A stretch of 64,000 bases of DNA from Desertibaculum subflavum (GTDB lineage Bacteria; Pseudomonadota; Alphaproteobacteria; Ferrovibrionales; Ferrovibrionaceae): the NCBI GenBank assembly GCA_003576705.1, contig QOZS01000026.1, forward strand, positions 1 through 64,000. Direction: 5' to 3'. Shown here in pieces: positions 45,414 through 56,156 of this stretch. The notes beneath the pieces are model-generated. The model saw only the letters and a list, made by a program, of their open reading frames with translations. It had not been told where the DNA came from and searched no databases. Within the stretch, counting starts at the first letter, position 1. Every line of letters begins with the position of its first letter. Both the position numbers and the translations under genes were made by a program.

Positions 45414-46898
45414 GTGTCGATGAACCTATTGCCCAGGCTAGCTTTCCTTGCCGCTCTGGCCGGCGGCATCGCGGCCCCGGCGGTCGTGCATGCCCAGATT
45501 TTCATGTCGCCGGAGGAGGAGAAGCGCCTCGGCACGGAGGAGCATCCGAAGATCCTGCGCGAATTCGGCGGGGTCTATGACGATCCTCAGGTTGCCGGCT
45601 ATGTCGCCGTGGTCGGCGGGCGCCTGGCGGCGAATTCCGACAACCCGGAGATCGGCTACACAATCACGCTGCTGAACAGCCCGGTGGTCAATGCCTTTGC
45701 GCTGCCCGGCGGCTATGTCTACATCACCCGCGGTCTGATGGCGCTCGCCAATGACGAGGCGGAGCTTGCCGGCGTGCTGGGGCACGAGATCGGCCATGTC
45801 ACTGCGCGCCACACGGCCAAGCGTCAGGGCAAGAGCACGGTTGCGGGTGGCTTGATCACGCTGGGCGCCCTCGCCACCGGAATCCTGACCGGATCGAGCG
45901 GCCTGGCGCAAGGCGTGCAGCAACTCGGCAGCGTCGCGGCGGCCGGCTACCTTGCCTCGTTTTCGCGCGAGCAGGAATACGAGGCCGACCTGATCGGCGT
46001 GAAGGTGCTCGCGCGGACAGGCTATTCGCCGAACGCCCAGGCCGAGTTCCTGCAATCGCTCGCGGATCACAGCGCGCTCGAGGGCAAGCTGGCCGGCCAG
46101 AAGGGCGAGCAGAAGGGAACCGACTGGCTCGCCACCCATCCGAACACCCGTGAGCGCGTGCAGCGGGCGATCAACGCCGCCGGCCTGGAGAACGCACGCC
46201 CTGATGCGCCGATCAACCGGGAGCAGTATCTGAAGACGATCGACGGGATGATCTACGGCGACGATCCGGCGCAGGGCTTCGTGCGCGGCCAGACCTTCTC
46301 GCATCCGCAGCTGCGCATCACCTTCACGGTGCCGCAGGGCTTCCGGTTGGTGAACACGGATGCAGCGGTGGTAGCGGTCCAGCGCCAGGGCGGCTCGCGC
46401 ATCCAGTTCGATTCCGAGCCGGACAAGCGCAAGGCGGCGACCGATCCCGCCAGCTACATCACCCGCGTGTGGGTGCCAAAGCTCGGCCTCAAGCGGACCG
46501 AGCAGATCAACGTGAACGGTCTGCCGGCGGCGACGGCGGCGGCCCGGGTCAATACGCAGAACGGCCAGGTCGATGTCCGCTTCGTCGCCATCCAGTGGGA
46601 CCAGTCGACCATGTTCCGCTTCCTGTTCATCACCCCGCCGCAGCAGACCTCGGCGATGACCACGCCGTTCCAGCAGACCACCTACAGCTTCCGCCGACTG
46701 ACCGACCAGGAGATCGCCGGTCTGAAGCCGCACCGGATCCGCATTCACACGGTGAGGGCCGGCGACACGGTGGAGAGCCTGGCCGCGGGCGTGCCGGGTG
46801 AGGAGTTGCCGGCGGAGCGTCTGCGCGTGCTGAACGGCATGCAGCCGAACGACCAGTTGCGCGCCGGTCAGAAGATCAAGCTCGTCGTCGAGCAGTAG
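45414..46898 (+). CDS. secreted M48-family zinc metalloprotease with C-terminal LysM-like region
   Basis: A 494 aa periplasmic protease resembling BepA/YfgC, which checks outer-membrane protein assembly. A signal peptide (MNLLPRLAFLAALAGG ... VHAQ) is followed by the M48 domain with HEIGH and the downstream Glu ligand in EQEYEADLIG. In place of the TPR domain of BepA there is a beta-rich middle part and a C-terminal LysM-like segment (HTVRAGDTVESLAAG ... LRAGQKIKLV) that may hold it to peptidoglycan. The GTG at 45414 has GGAG 6 nt upstream; the ATG at 45420 is the alternative start. Confidence 0.9.
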   Translation: MSMNLLPRLAFLAALAGGIAAPAVVHAQIFMSPEEEKRLGTEEHPKILREFGGVYDDPQVAGYVAVVGGRLAANSDNPEIGYTITLLNSPVVNAFALPGGYVYITRGLMALANDEAELAGVLGHEIGHVTARHTAKRQGKSTVAGGLITLGALATGILTGSSGLAQGVQQLGSVAAAGYLASFSREQEYEADLIGVKVLARTGYSPNAQAEFLQSLADHSALEGKLAGQKGEQKGTDWLATHPNTRERVQRAINAAGLENARPDAPINREQYLKTIDGMIYGDDPAQGFVRGQTFSHPQLRITFTVPQGFRLVNTDAAVVAVQRQGGSRIQFDSEPDKRKAATDPASYITRVWVPKLGLKRTEQINVNGLPAATAAARVNTQNGQVDVRFVAIQWDQSTMFRFLFITPPQQTSAMTTPFQQTTYSFRRLTDQEIAGLKPHRIRIHTVRAGDTVESLAAGVPGEELPAERLRVLNGMQPNDQLRAGQKIKLVVEQ

Positions 46899-46903
46899 GC
46901 CCG

Positions 46904-47713
46904 TCAGACTTCGATGCGATCGGCCATGCGGCCGTCCAGGTCGAAGCAGGCGGCAACCAGGGTGCCGCCGAAGCCGCAGCCGCCGTCGAGCACCGTGCTG
47001 TAGCCGGCCGCGTCAATGCCGGGATGGTCGGCGCGAAATCCGGCCACGACGGTGCGAAATCCCTCATAGGGCTCCGAAAGGGCCGCAAAGCGGCTCGATC
47101 CCCACCAGAAGACGTCGCCCTGCGCGTCGAGCCCGCGCGTCGGATCGACGCCGGCATGGGTGAAGAGCAGCTCGCGCCCCTCGGTCATCGCCGCCTGGCG
47201 CAGCGAGATCATCACATCCTCATGGCCGGGATGCCGGCGCATGGCCTCCCGCAAGCCATTGGTCCAGCGGGTGAGGGCCAGCGGTCCGCCACGACAGCGG
47301 CCGACCCCGTCCGTGCGCGTGCCGCCATAGGCGGCGAGCGTCGCCTCGACGCCGCGCCCCATCATCCATTCGAATACGTCGAGCGGCGCCGGTGCGAACT
47401 GGATCTGCAGCAGCTTGCGCCACATCTCCTCCTGGGCGCCGCGCAGGAACACGATGTCCTCGGGCTCCATGCCGGCGCGGCACAGGATGCCGGTGCGGAA
47501 GGCGACAAGCTCGTCGATGGTGCCGATAACGTCGGGCCCGAGGCCCATGTAATTGCCGAGATAGACCAGCCGGTCGCCGGCCTGGAAGCGCTCCCACAGC
47601 AGCTCGTGCAGGGCCGAAAGCTTGCCGCGCATGCCATGCGCCGCGCCGACCGCCCAGACCCGTCGGGCATAGCGCAGCACCGCCACCGCTTCGGAACTCG
47701 CCGCCGCGTTCAT
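46904..47713 (-). CDS. PPP-fold pseudophosphatase (metal ligands lost)
   Basis: A 269 aa protein that aligns from memory along its length with bacterial PPP-type metallophosphatases but lacks nearly all catalytic residues. GDxHG has become GAAHG, GDYxDRGPD has become GNYMGLGPD, GNHE has become GAQE, and the late VHGHT-like motif reads VAGFRA. Only the His of FTHAG is kept. The frame is open at normal length with conserved-looking blocks (GPLALTRWTNGLR, FWWGSSRF, DGGCGFGGTLVAACF), so it is probably a maintained non-enzymatic protein, not decay. It lies 52 nt downstream of fdxA. Function unknown. Confidence 0.75.
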   Translation of the reverse strand: MNAAASSEAVAVLRYARRVWAVGAAHGMRGKLSALHELLWERFQAGDRLVYLGNYMGLGPDVIGTIDELVAFRTGILCRAGMEPEDIVFLRGAQEEMWRKLLQIQFAPAPLDVFEWMMGRGVEATLAAYGGTRTDGVGRCRGGPLALTRWTNGLREAMRRHPGHEDVMISLRQAAMTEGRELLFTHAGVDPTRGLDAQGDVFWWGSSRFAALSEPYEGFRTVVAGFRADHPGIDAAGYSTVLDGGCGFGGTLVAACFDLDGRMADRIEV

Positions 47714-47765
47714 GCGGCGGAACGCCTTGCTCCGCGCTTCCCCTGACGCGGAGAGCGGACCTGGC

Positions 47766-48104
47766 TCAGGTTCCTTCGCCTGGCTTGTCGCTGAAGAACT
47801 TGTCGAACTTGCCTTCGACGCCCTTGAACTCGTCGGCGTCGGCCGGCGCGTCCTTCTTGCGGGTGATGTTCGGCCACTTGGTTGCGTAGTCCCGATTGAG
47901 CTCGGCCCATTTCGTGGCGACCTGATCGGTATCGGGGAGGATCGCCTCGGCCGGGCATTCCGGTTCGCAGACGCCGCAGTCGATGCATTCGTCGGGATGG
48001 ATGACGAGCATGTTGTCGCCTTCGTAGAAGCAGTCCACCGGACAAACTTCTACGCAATCCATGTATTTGCACTTGATGCACGACTCGGTGACGACGTACG
48101 TCAT
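47766..48104 (-). CDS. fdxA: 7Fe ferredoxin (3Fe-4S/4Fe-4S)
   Basis: A 112 aa low-potential electron carrier like Azotobacter ferredoxin I. The N-terminal [17 protein letters not shown] and [12 protein letters not shown] motifs supply ligands for one [3Fe-4S] and one [4Fe-4S] cluster. A C-terminal extension typical of the family ([15 protein letters not shown]) follows. The ATG at 48104 (MTYVVTE) is the canonical start. It follows the helicase and S4 genes on the same strand, the usual alphaproteobacterial neighbourhood. Confidence 0.95.
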   Translation of the reverse strand: MTYVVTESCIKCKYMDCVEVCPVDCFYEGDNMLVIHPDECIDCGVCEPECPAEAILPDTDQVATKWAELNRDYATKWPNITRKKDAPADADEFKGVEGKFDKFFSDKPGEGT

Positions 48105-48191
48105 ATCGCTAGGCTCCGAAGCGGCACAGCGCACCCTCGTCCTACAGGCCGGGGGCGATCATGCCGGGGGGCATTGGCAGGGCCGCAGTCA

Positions 48192-48493
48192 CTAACATTT
48201 CGCTTCGCCCGGTTCAACGGCTGCCGGTTCAACGGCCGGCAGCTCGACATAGAGCAGGCGTGCTTCCGCAGGCGGCCCGCGCCGCTCGCCCAACCGCTCG
48301 ACGCGCACCACGCGAATTTCCGATCCCACGGGCACCGTCACCACGTCGCCGATGCGGATCGGCGCCGCCGGCTTCTGCACGATCTGCCGGTTGATGCGCA
48401 CCCGGCCGGCGAGGCAGAGATCCGCCGCCAGCGACCGCGATTTGCGGAATCGGGCAAACCACAGCCACTTGTCGAGGCGGACGCTGGCTTCGC

Positions 48494-48497
<4 letters not shown>
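48192..48497 (-). CDS. S4-domain RNA-binding protein (Hsp15-like)
   Basis: A 101 aa protein with an N-terminal S4 fold (RLDKWLWFARFRKSRSLAADLCLAGRVRINRQ), the Hsp15 signature. E. coli Hsp15 binds 50S subunits carrying stalled nascent chains. The acidic C terminus differs from the basic tail of the enterobacterial protein. Its ATG overlaps the stop of the SUV3-like helicase gene (ATGA), suggesting coupled translation and a shared role in RNA or ribosome handling. Confidence 0.9.
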
Positions 48498-50998
<2,501 letters not shown>

Positions 50999-51045
50999 TC
51001 ACCTCATAGAGTTGGGCGGGACGGGGCGATTGGCAAGTGGCGGCG

Positions 51046-51474
51046 CTATTTCACCACGGTGACCGGGACCTTGGCCTCGGCGATCACGTCGCGCGAAACC
51101 GAGCCCAGAAGCACGCCGGCCGCGCCGCCCAGGCCGCGGGCGCCCATGACGATCTGCCCGGCGCCGAGCGATTTGACGAAGCCGGCGATGACCGCTCCGG
51201 CCCGGCCGACGCCGATATGCAGCTTGGGCGTGATGCCGGATGCCTGGCAGCGCGCCATGGCCGGCTCGAGCGCCTTCATGCCTTCCTCGCGATGGTAGTC
51301 GCTTACCTCGGCCTTACCGACGAATGTGGTGACCAGATTGTCGACCGGCGGCTGCACGTTGACCAGGTGCAGCTCGCCGCCGCCCGCCTGCTTCAGCACG
51401 GCGATGGCATGGTCGAGCGCTTGCAGCGCCGGCGCGGACCCGTCGATCGGCACCAGGATGGTGCTGAGCATCAT
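51046..51474 (-). CDS. universal stress protein (UspA family)
   Basis: A 142 aa cytoplasmic protein with the Usp fold: ILVPIDGSAPALQALDHAI at the N terminus and the ATP-binding loop GARGLGGAAGVLLGSVSRDVIAEAKVPVTVV (G-x2-G-x9-G-S) at the C terminus, so an ATP-binding type. The ATG at 51474 overlaps the stop of the TerC gene (ATGA); a second Met directly follows. Co-expression with TerC suggests a role in metal or envelope stress. Confidence 0.92.
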   Translation of the reverse strand: MMLSTILVPIDGSAPALQALDHAIAVLKQAGGGELHLVNVQPPVDNLVTTFVGKAEVSDYHREEGMKALEPAMARCQASGITPKLHIGVGRAGAVIAGFVKSLGAGQIVMGARGLGGAAGVLLGSVSRDVIAEAKVPVTVVK

Positions 51475-52208
51475 TTCTCCTCCACAACGAGGTCGACCAG
51501 CGGCCGTGCCTTGGCCGCGGCGCGACGCTTCATCCAGAAACCGAAAGCGAGCACGAGCACGACGCACGCGACCGGACCGGCGATGTGCAGCCAATGTGCG
51601 TGCGCATCGATCCATGGCGTCAGGGCGGGATCGGTGACGATCACCTCGCCGGCGATATAGCCGATCAGCCCGGCCCCGGCGACGACCAGTGCCGGGAACC
51701 GGTCGAGCAGCTTCAGGAAAAGCATGCTGCCGAACACCACCATCGGGATGCTGATCAGCAGCCCGATCAGCAGCAGCGGGAAGTTGCCCTGCGCCGCCGC
51801 GGCGATCGCCAGCACGTTGTCGAGCGACATTACGGCGTCGGCGATGACGATCGTTCGCATCGCCGCCCACAATCCGGCATGCGCCTTGATGCCGCCGCCC
51901 TCGCCGTCATCCTCCGGCACCATCATCTGGGCGCCGATCCAGACCAACAGTGCGCCGCCCAGCACCTTCAGGAAGGGAATGGTCATCAGCCAGGCGATGA
52001 CGAAGGTGAAGACGATGCGGAGCACTACCGCGCCGAGGCTGCCGCCGATCACCGCCACGCGGCGCTGCGCCGGCGGCAGCGAGCGGGAGGCGAGCGCGAT
52101 CACCACCGCGTTGTCGCCCGAGAGCAGCAGGTTGACCACGATGATTTCGATCAGGCCGGCCCAGAACTGCGGGTCGGCCAGGTTCAAATCGAAACTGACC
52201 TCGGGCAT
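51471..52208 (-). CDS. TerC-family integral membrane protein
   Basis: A 245 aa protein with about seven helices. Two metal-site-like motifs typical of TerC are present: NLLLSGDNAVVIALA in helix 1 and DAVMSLDNVLAIAAAA in helix 4, each with an acidic Asp-Asn pair. Family members export manganese or insert metals in exported proteins. It is the first gene of a pair with the universal stress protein, to which it is translationally coupled, and lies 14 nt downstream of the TetR gene on the same strand. Confidence 0.9.
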   Translation of the reverse strand: MPEVSFDLNLADPQFWAGLIEIIVVNLLLSGDNAVVIALASRSLPPAQRRVAVIGGSLGAVVLRIVFTFVIAWLMTIPFLKVLGGALLVWIGAQMMVPEDDGEGGGIKAHAGLWAAMRTIVIADAVMSLDNVLAIAAAAQGNFPLLLIGLLISIPMVVFGSMLFLKLLDRFPALVVAGAGLIGYIAGEVIVTDPALTPWIDAHAHWLHIAGPVACVVLVLAFGFWMKRRAAAKARPLVDLVVEEK

Positions 52209-52222
52209 CGAAACTCAATCCT

Positions 52223-52795
52223 TCAGGCGTGCTTGCGGATCGCGTCCCAGAGACAGGCTTCCGCGCCGGCAATGGTGGCCTCCTCGAGCGGCATGACCGC
52301 TTCGAGCTTGATCAGCGCCATCAGCGCACCCCACATCAGCGCCACGGCAAGGCGCGGCGGCAGGTCCTTCAGCTCGCCGGTCGCCACGCCCTCGGCGAAG
52401 AAGGTGTTGGCGACATCGAGATAGCGCTGCGACAGCTCGCGGTTGGTCTCGTCGAGATGCGGCGCATGATGATGCAGCTCGAGGAAGCGCGTCGCATGCG
52501 GATGCTGCTTGGCGAAGCCGATCATGCGCCGCCAATAGCCGCCGAAGCGGCCGCGGATCGACAGGCCGGGCGGGAATTCGGCCAGCACGAAGTCGTTATA
52601 GGCGCCGCGCCAGCGCCCATAGAGCGCGTTGAACAGCTCCTCCTTGGTGGCGAAGTAGCGGTAGATCGTGCCGGTGCCGACCCCGGCCGCCTCGGCAATC
52701 TCCGGCACGGCGGTACCGTCGAAGCCCTGTTTCTCAAAGAGGTCGAGAGCGGCGGCGAGAATCAGCTCGCCCTTGTCCTGCTTCAAAATGGTCAT
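52223..52795 (-). CDS. TetR-family transcriptional regulator
   Basis: A 190 aa repressor. The N-terminal helix-turn-helix (LFEKQGFDGTAVPEIAEAAGVGTGTIYRYFATKEELFNALY) is textbook TetR. The ligand-binding half contains an unusual His-rich stretch (ELHHHAPHLDE), which could bind a metal or simply be surface. The ATG at 52795 is preferred over an in-frame ATG at 52825. It is immediately upstream of terC-usp on the same strand, so autoregulation of that unit is plausible. Confidence 0.9.
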   Translation of the reverse strand: MTILKQDKGELILAAALDLFEKQGFDGTAVPEIAEAAGVGTGTIYRYFATKEELFNALYGRWRGAYNDFVLAEFPPGLSIRGRFGGYWRRMIGFAKQHPHATRFLELHHHAPHLDETNRELSQRYLDVANTFFAEGVATGELKDLPPRLAVALMWGALMALIKLEAVMPLEEATIAGAEACLWDAIRKHA

Positions 52796-52976
52796 TGTGG
52801 CCGCGGCTCGGTGACGGGTCGGCATTAAGTCCGCCGCGGGCGGTTCCTGTCAATGCGCACTGGCTGCGCGGCCCGCCGACATGGCGCCGAGTCGCGCCGT
52901 CCGGACAAAACCACCCTCGGGCAGGTTCGGGGCGGCATCGCGAAGTGGCCGCCGATGGCCGGTTTTGCGAAACGTC

Positions 52977-53005
52977 TTGACGAGTCGCGCCACAAATTGT
53001 GTGGT
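52977..53005 (+). promoter_or_regulatory. candidate promoter region of minCDE
   Basis: In the 291-bp gap between the TetR gene and minC, TTGACG (52977-52982) is followed after 17 nt by TGTGGT (53000-53005), a good -35 with a weak -10. The spacer overlaps an inverted repeat (CCACA, 5 nt, TGTGG at 52990-53004) that could bind a regulator. The rest of the gap shows no gene. Confidence 0.35.
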
Positions 53006-53086
53006 CAGTGACGAGCACTGCTACAAGAGCTAGTGTTCAAGGGGGCCGGCGCCCGGCCACGGTCGGGGCCGGGGAGGTAGGGAGTC

Positions 53087-53845
53087 GTGGGTTACGTGTC
53101 GCGCACTCGAATTGCCGGAACCACCCTCACCGTGCTGGCCGTGGGGCTGACGCGTGAGCCGATTGCCGAACAGGTCGCCGTGCTCGCCGAGCAGGTCGCG
53201 ACCAGCCCCGGCTTCTATCGCCACGCCCCGGTTCTGCTGAACATGACCGCCGCACCCCAGGTGGTCGAGGTGGATGAGTTCCGCGCGCTGAAGCGCGCGA
53301 TCGAAGAACTGGATCTGGTGCCGGTCGGCATCCAGGGCGGCACCGGGGAACAGAAGGCGGCGGCGCTCGATATCGGCCTGCCGAGCTTCCCGACCGGTGC
53401 CTCGGCCGGGTTGCGCGCCGAGCGCGCGCGGCAGAGTGACGCGCCCGCGGAAGCCCCGCAGAAGGTGGCGGAGCCTGCTGTGACTTCTTCGGCACCGCCT
53501 GCCGCCGCGAGTGGCGGTGTCCGCGCGCGCGTGGTATCGCAGCCTGTGCGCTCCGGCGCGCAGGTTTATGCCAAGGGGTCGGATCTCGTTGTGCTCGGGG
53601 CGGTTGGTGCCGGCGCGGAAGTGATCGCCGACGGGCATGTCCACATCTACGGACCGTTGCGCGGACGCGCGATTGCGGGCGCCCTGGGCGACCGCGAGGC
53701 GCGCATCTTCTGCCGTGCGCTGGATGCCGAACTGATTGCTGTGGGGGGACGATACATGGTGCACGACGACCTGCCGCGCGAGGTGCGCGGCAAGCCGGTC
53801 ATGGTGGTGCTGGAGAACGATCGTCTCGCCATTCGCGAGATGTGA
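53087..53845 (+). CDS. minC: septum site-determining protein MinC
   Basis: A 252 aa inhibitor of FtsZ polymerisation that, with MinD, blocks division at the poles. The N-terminal FtsZ-interacting domain is joined by an Ala/Pro-rich linker (about 115-150) to the C-terminal beta-helix domain (QVYAKGSDLVVLGAVGAGAEVIADGHVHIYGPLRGRAIAG), which binds MinD. The GTG start at 53087 has GGGGAGG 9 nt upstream. It is the first gene of minCDE. Confidence 0.93.
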   Translation: MGYVSRTRIAGTTLTVLAVGLTREPIAEQVAVLAEQVATSPGFYRHAPVLLNMTAAPQVVEVDEFRALKRAIEELDLVPVGIQGGTGEQKAAALDIGLPSFPTGASAGLRAERARQSDAPAEAPQKVAEPAVTSSAPPAAASGGVRARVVSQPVRSGAQVYAKGSDLVVLGAVGAGAEVIADGHVHIYGPLRGRAIAGALGDREARIFCRALDAELIAVGGRYMVHDDLPREVRGKPVMVVLENDRLAIREM

Positions 53846-53895
53846 TTGGTCGAGATGTGATCGGTTCGACAGACAAACAAGAAGGAGACGCGCAG

Positions 53896-54717
53896 GTGGC
53901 GACGGTCATTACGGTCACATCCGGCAAGGGTGGCGTAGGCAAGACGACATCGAGCGCCGCCATTGGTACAGGTCTCGCCATGCGGGGCCACAAGACGGTG
54001 ATCATCGATTTCGATGTCGGCCTCCGCAATCTCGACCTGATCATGGGGTGCGAGCGCCGCGTGGTGTTCGACTTCGTCAACGTGATCAACGGCGAGGCCA
54101 ATCTCAGCCAGGCCCTGATCAAGGACAAGCGGATCGACAATCTGTTCATCTTCCCGACCTCGCAGACGCGCGACAAGGACGCGCTGACCATGCAGGGCGT
54201 GGAGAAGGTGCTGACCGATCTGGCGAGCCAGGGCTTCGAATACATCGTCTGCGACAGCCCGGCCGGCATCGAGCATGGCGCCATCACGGCGCTCTACTTC
54301 GCCGACGAGGCCGTCATCGTGACCAACCCGGAAGTGTCGTCGGTGCGCGACAGCGACCGCATCCTCGGCATCCTGGCCTCGAAGTCGCGCCGCGCCGTGC
54401 GCGGCGAGGCGCCGGTGAAGGAGCATCTCCTGATCACCCGGTTCTCGCCGACCCGGGTCGAGCGCGGCGAGATGCTCGGCATCAAGGACGTGCAGGACAT
54501 CCTGGCGATCCCGCTGATGGGCGTGATCCCGGAAAGCATGGCGGTGCTCAAGGCATCCAATACCGGCACGCCGGTGATCCTGGATGAGCAGAGCGAAGCA
54601 GGACAGGCCTACAAGGACGCAGTCGGCCGGTTCCTGGGGGAACAGCGTCCACTCCGCTTTCTGGAAATGCCGAAGAAGGGCCTGTTCCAGAAGATCTTCA
54701 AGGTGGCGGCATCGTGA
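53896..54717 (+). CDS. minD: septum site-determining ATPase MinD
   Basis: A 273 aa membrane-cycling ATPase of the Min system. The deviant Walker A GKGGVGKTT (Lys11 and Lys16) is at the N terminus, and the C terminus ends in an amphipathic membrane-targeting helix (KKGLFQKIFKVAA). The GTG at 53896 is chosen because AAGGAG lies 8 nt upstream and the protein then starts MATVITVTSGKGG as MinD proteins do. A GTG at 53842 that overlaps the minC stop would add 18 atypical residues. Confidence 0.95.
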   Translation: MATVITVTSGKGGVGKTTSSAAIGTGLAMRGHKTVIIDFDVGLRNLDLIMGCERRVVFDFVNVINGEANLSQALIKDKRIDNLFIFPTSQTRDKDALTMQGVEKVLTDLASQGFEYIVCDSPAGIEHGAITALYFADEAVIVTNPEVSSVRDSDRILGILASKSRRAVRGEAPVKEHLLITRFSPTRVERGEMLGIKDVQDILAIPLMGVIPESMAVLKASNTGTPVILDEQSEAGQAYKDAVGRFLGEQRPLRFLEMPKKGLFQKIFKVAAS

Positions 54718-54968
54718 GCTTCCTCGACCTCTTTCGCCGTCGACGCGACGATTCGGCGGCGGTCGCCAAGGAGAGGCTCCAGCTGATCCTGGCGCATGAA
54801 CGTGCGGGCCGTGAGGACCCTGATTTCCTGCCGAGACTGCAGAAGGACTTGCTCGGCGTGATCTCGCGGTACGTGCCCATTCAAGACGATCGTCTCAACG
54901 TATCGGTACAGCGCAGCGGCCATGCCGCGGTGCTCGAGATCAATATAGAGCTGCCGCCCAGAGGCTGA
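54714..54968 (+). CDS. minE: cell division topological specificity factor MinE
   Basis: An 84 aa protein that stimulates MinD ATPase and drives pole-to-pole oscillation. The N-terminal membrane-binding helix (SFLDLFRRRR), the MinD-contact segment AKERLQLILAHERAG and the dimer domain (LQKDLLGVISRYVPI) are all present. Its GTG start overlaps the minD stop (GTGA), so the two are translationally coupled. Confidence 0.95.
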   Translation: MSFLDLFRRRRDDSAAVAKERLQLILAHERAGREDPDFLPRLQKDLLGVISRYVPIQDDRLNVSVQRSGHAAVLEINIELPPRG

Positions 54969-55164
54969 GGGCTACGGCGAAACGGTCGGCCGGCGATGGC
55001 GGCAGCCAGCGCCGGCATTCGTATTTGGGCGGCAAGAAGCGGCCCGGGCGGCAGGAATGGGCGAGGCGAGAGGGTAAATATTGCCGCCCGCCGCCGCTGG
55101 GCGGTTCCGTAGCGAAGAACCGTATGTATTTGATTTTGCTATAAAAATGCCTTTCTGAGCGGTT

Positions 55165-55180
55165 TGGCACAGCGGTTGCT
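55165..55180 (+). promoter_or_regulatory. sigma-54 (RpoN) promoter of the flagellin gene
   Basis: TTGGCAC-N5-TTGCT matches the -24/-12 consensus, with GG and GC exactly 10 nt apart. The predicted transcript start near 55191 leaves a leader of about 49 nt before the flagellin ATG, which has a GAAAGG-type ribosome binding site. Late flagellar genes of many alphaproteobacteria are RpoN-dependent. Confidence 0.82.
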
Positions 55181-55239
55181 GAACAGCCTCCGGGGCGCGA
55201 ACAGCGCCGTGAGTCCAGGAGTGACCGGAAAGGTGGATC

Positions 55240-56115
55240 ATGGCTGATCTCAGGCTGAGCGCCGCGGTGCGCAACAATCTGCTGTCGCTGCAGAACACGA
55301 CGAATTTCATCAACCGGACGCAGGACCGCCTGTCGACCGGCCTCAAGGTTTCCAGCGCGCTCGATGACGCGGTCGCCTTCTTCCAGGCGCAGGCACTGTC
55401 GAACCGCGCCTCCGACTTGAACGATCGCAAGGATGGCATCGACCAGGCAATCTCGACCCTCAAGGCCGCCAACAACGGCATCGAGGCGCTCGACAAGACG
55501 GTGAAGCAGCTCAAAGGCATTGCGACCAGCGCCAAGACCGCGTCGCAGAACGAGCAGGCGGACCTGACCAACCAGTTCCAGGAGCTGCTGAACCAGCTCG
55601 ACCAGATCGCGGGCGATTCGAGCTATCAGGGCCTTAACCTGCTGAACTCGACCGCGTCGCATCTGTCGGTGGAGTTCTCGACGCTCTCGACTTCGGTGCT
55701 GTCGGTGTTCGGTCGCAATCTGAACGTCTCCGGCATCTTCTCGGAGGCGACGGTGGTGTCGCTCGACGCGCAGTCGAGCCTGACCGCCTTCGGCGTCACC
55801 TATTCGGGCTTCTCGTCCATCGGCACGACTGTCAGCGCGGTCGACGACCTGATCGCGACGCTCGACAGCGGCATCGACAAGCTGCGCGGCGCGGCCAAGG
55901 CGCTCGGCAACAACGTCACCTTCCTGCAGACCCGTCTCGACTTCACCAAGAAGTACGTGAACGACTTGCGCGAGGGTTCCGACAAGCTGACGCTCGCCGA
56001 TATCAACGAGGAAGGCGCCAACCTGGTCGCGTTGCAGACCCGTCAGCAGCTCGGCATCCAGGCGCTGGCCTTCGCCGGCCAGGCCGAACAGTCGGTTCTG
56101 AGCCTGTTCCAGTAA
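55240..56115 (+). CDS. flagellin
   Basis: A 291 aa filament protein. The conserved N-terminal D0/D1 region (RLSAAVRNNLLSLQNTTNFINRTQDRLSTGLKVSSALDD) and the C-terminal D1/D0 region (LGNNVTFLQTRLDFTKKYVNDLREGSDKLTLADINEEGANLVALQTRQQLGIQALAFA) flank a short variable part (about 130-215). That gives a small flagellin without a large D2/D3. It has its own sigma-54 promoter and no other flagellar gene lies in the window, so it is a solitary filament gene. Confidence 0.93.
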   Translation: MADLRLSAAVRNNLLSLQNTTNFINRTQDRLSTGLKVSSALDDAVAFFQAQALSNRASDLNDRKDGIDQAISTLKAANNGIEALDKTVKQLKGIATSAKTASQNEQADLTNQFQELLNQLDQIAGDSSYQGLNLLNSTASHLSVEFSTLSTSVLSVFGRNLNVSGIFSEATVVSLDAQSSLTAFGVTYSGFSSIGTTVSAVDDLIATLDSGIDKLRGAAKALGNNVTFLQTRLDFTKKYVNDLREGSDKLTLADINEEGANLVALQTRQQLGIQALAFAGQAEQSVLSLFQ

Positions 56116-56140
56116 GCGGTATGACGCGAAATCCGCCGCG

Positions 56141-56156
56141 GACCGCCGCGGCGGTC
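56141..56156. terminator. perfect 16-bp palindrome between convergent flagellin and PPC-protein genes
   Basis: GACCGCCGCGGCGGTC is its own reverse complement and lies 25 nt after the flagellin stop, touching the stop of the convergent gene. It can fold as a hairpin in both transcripts and so could act as a bidirectional terminator, although no U tract is present. Confidence 0.4.

Noticed and set aside
46904-47713. Reading the degenerate phosphatase as a decaying pseudogene
   Set aside because: There is no stop or frameshift, the length is normal and the non-catalytic blocks are well formed, so a maintained pseudoenzyme fits better.
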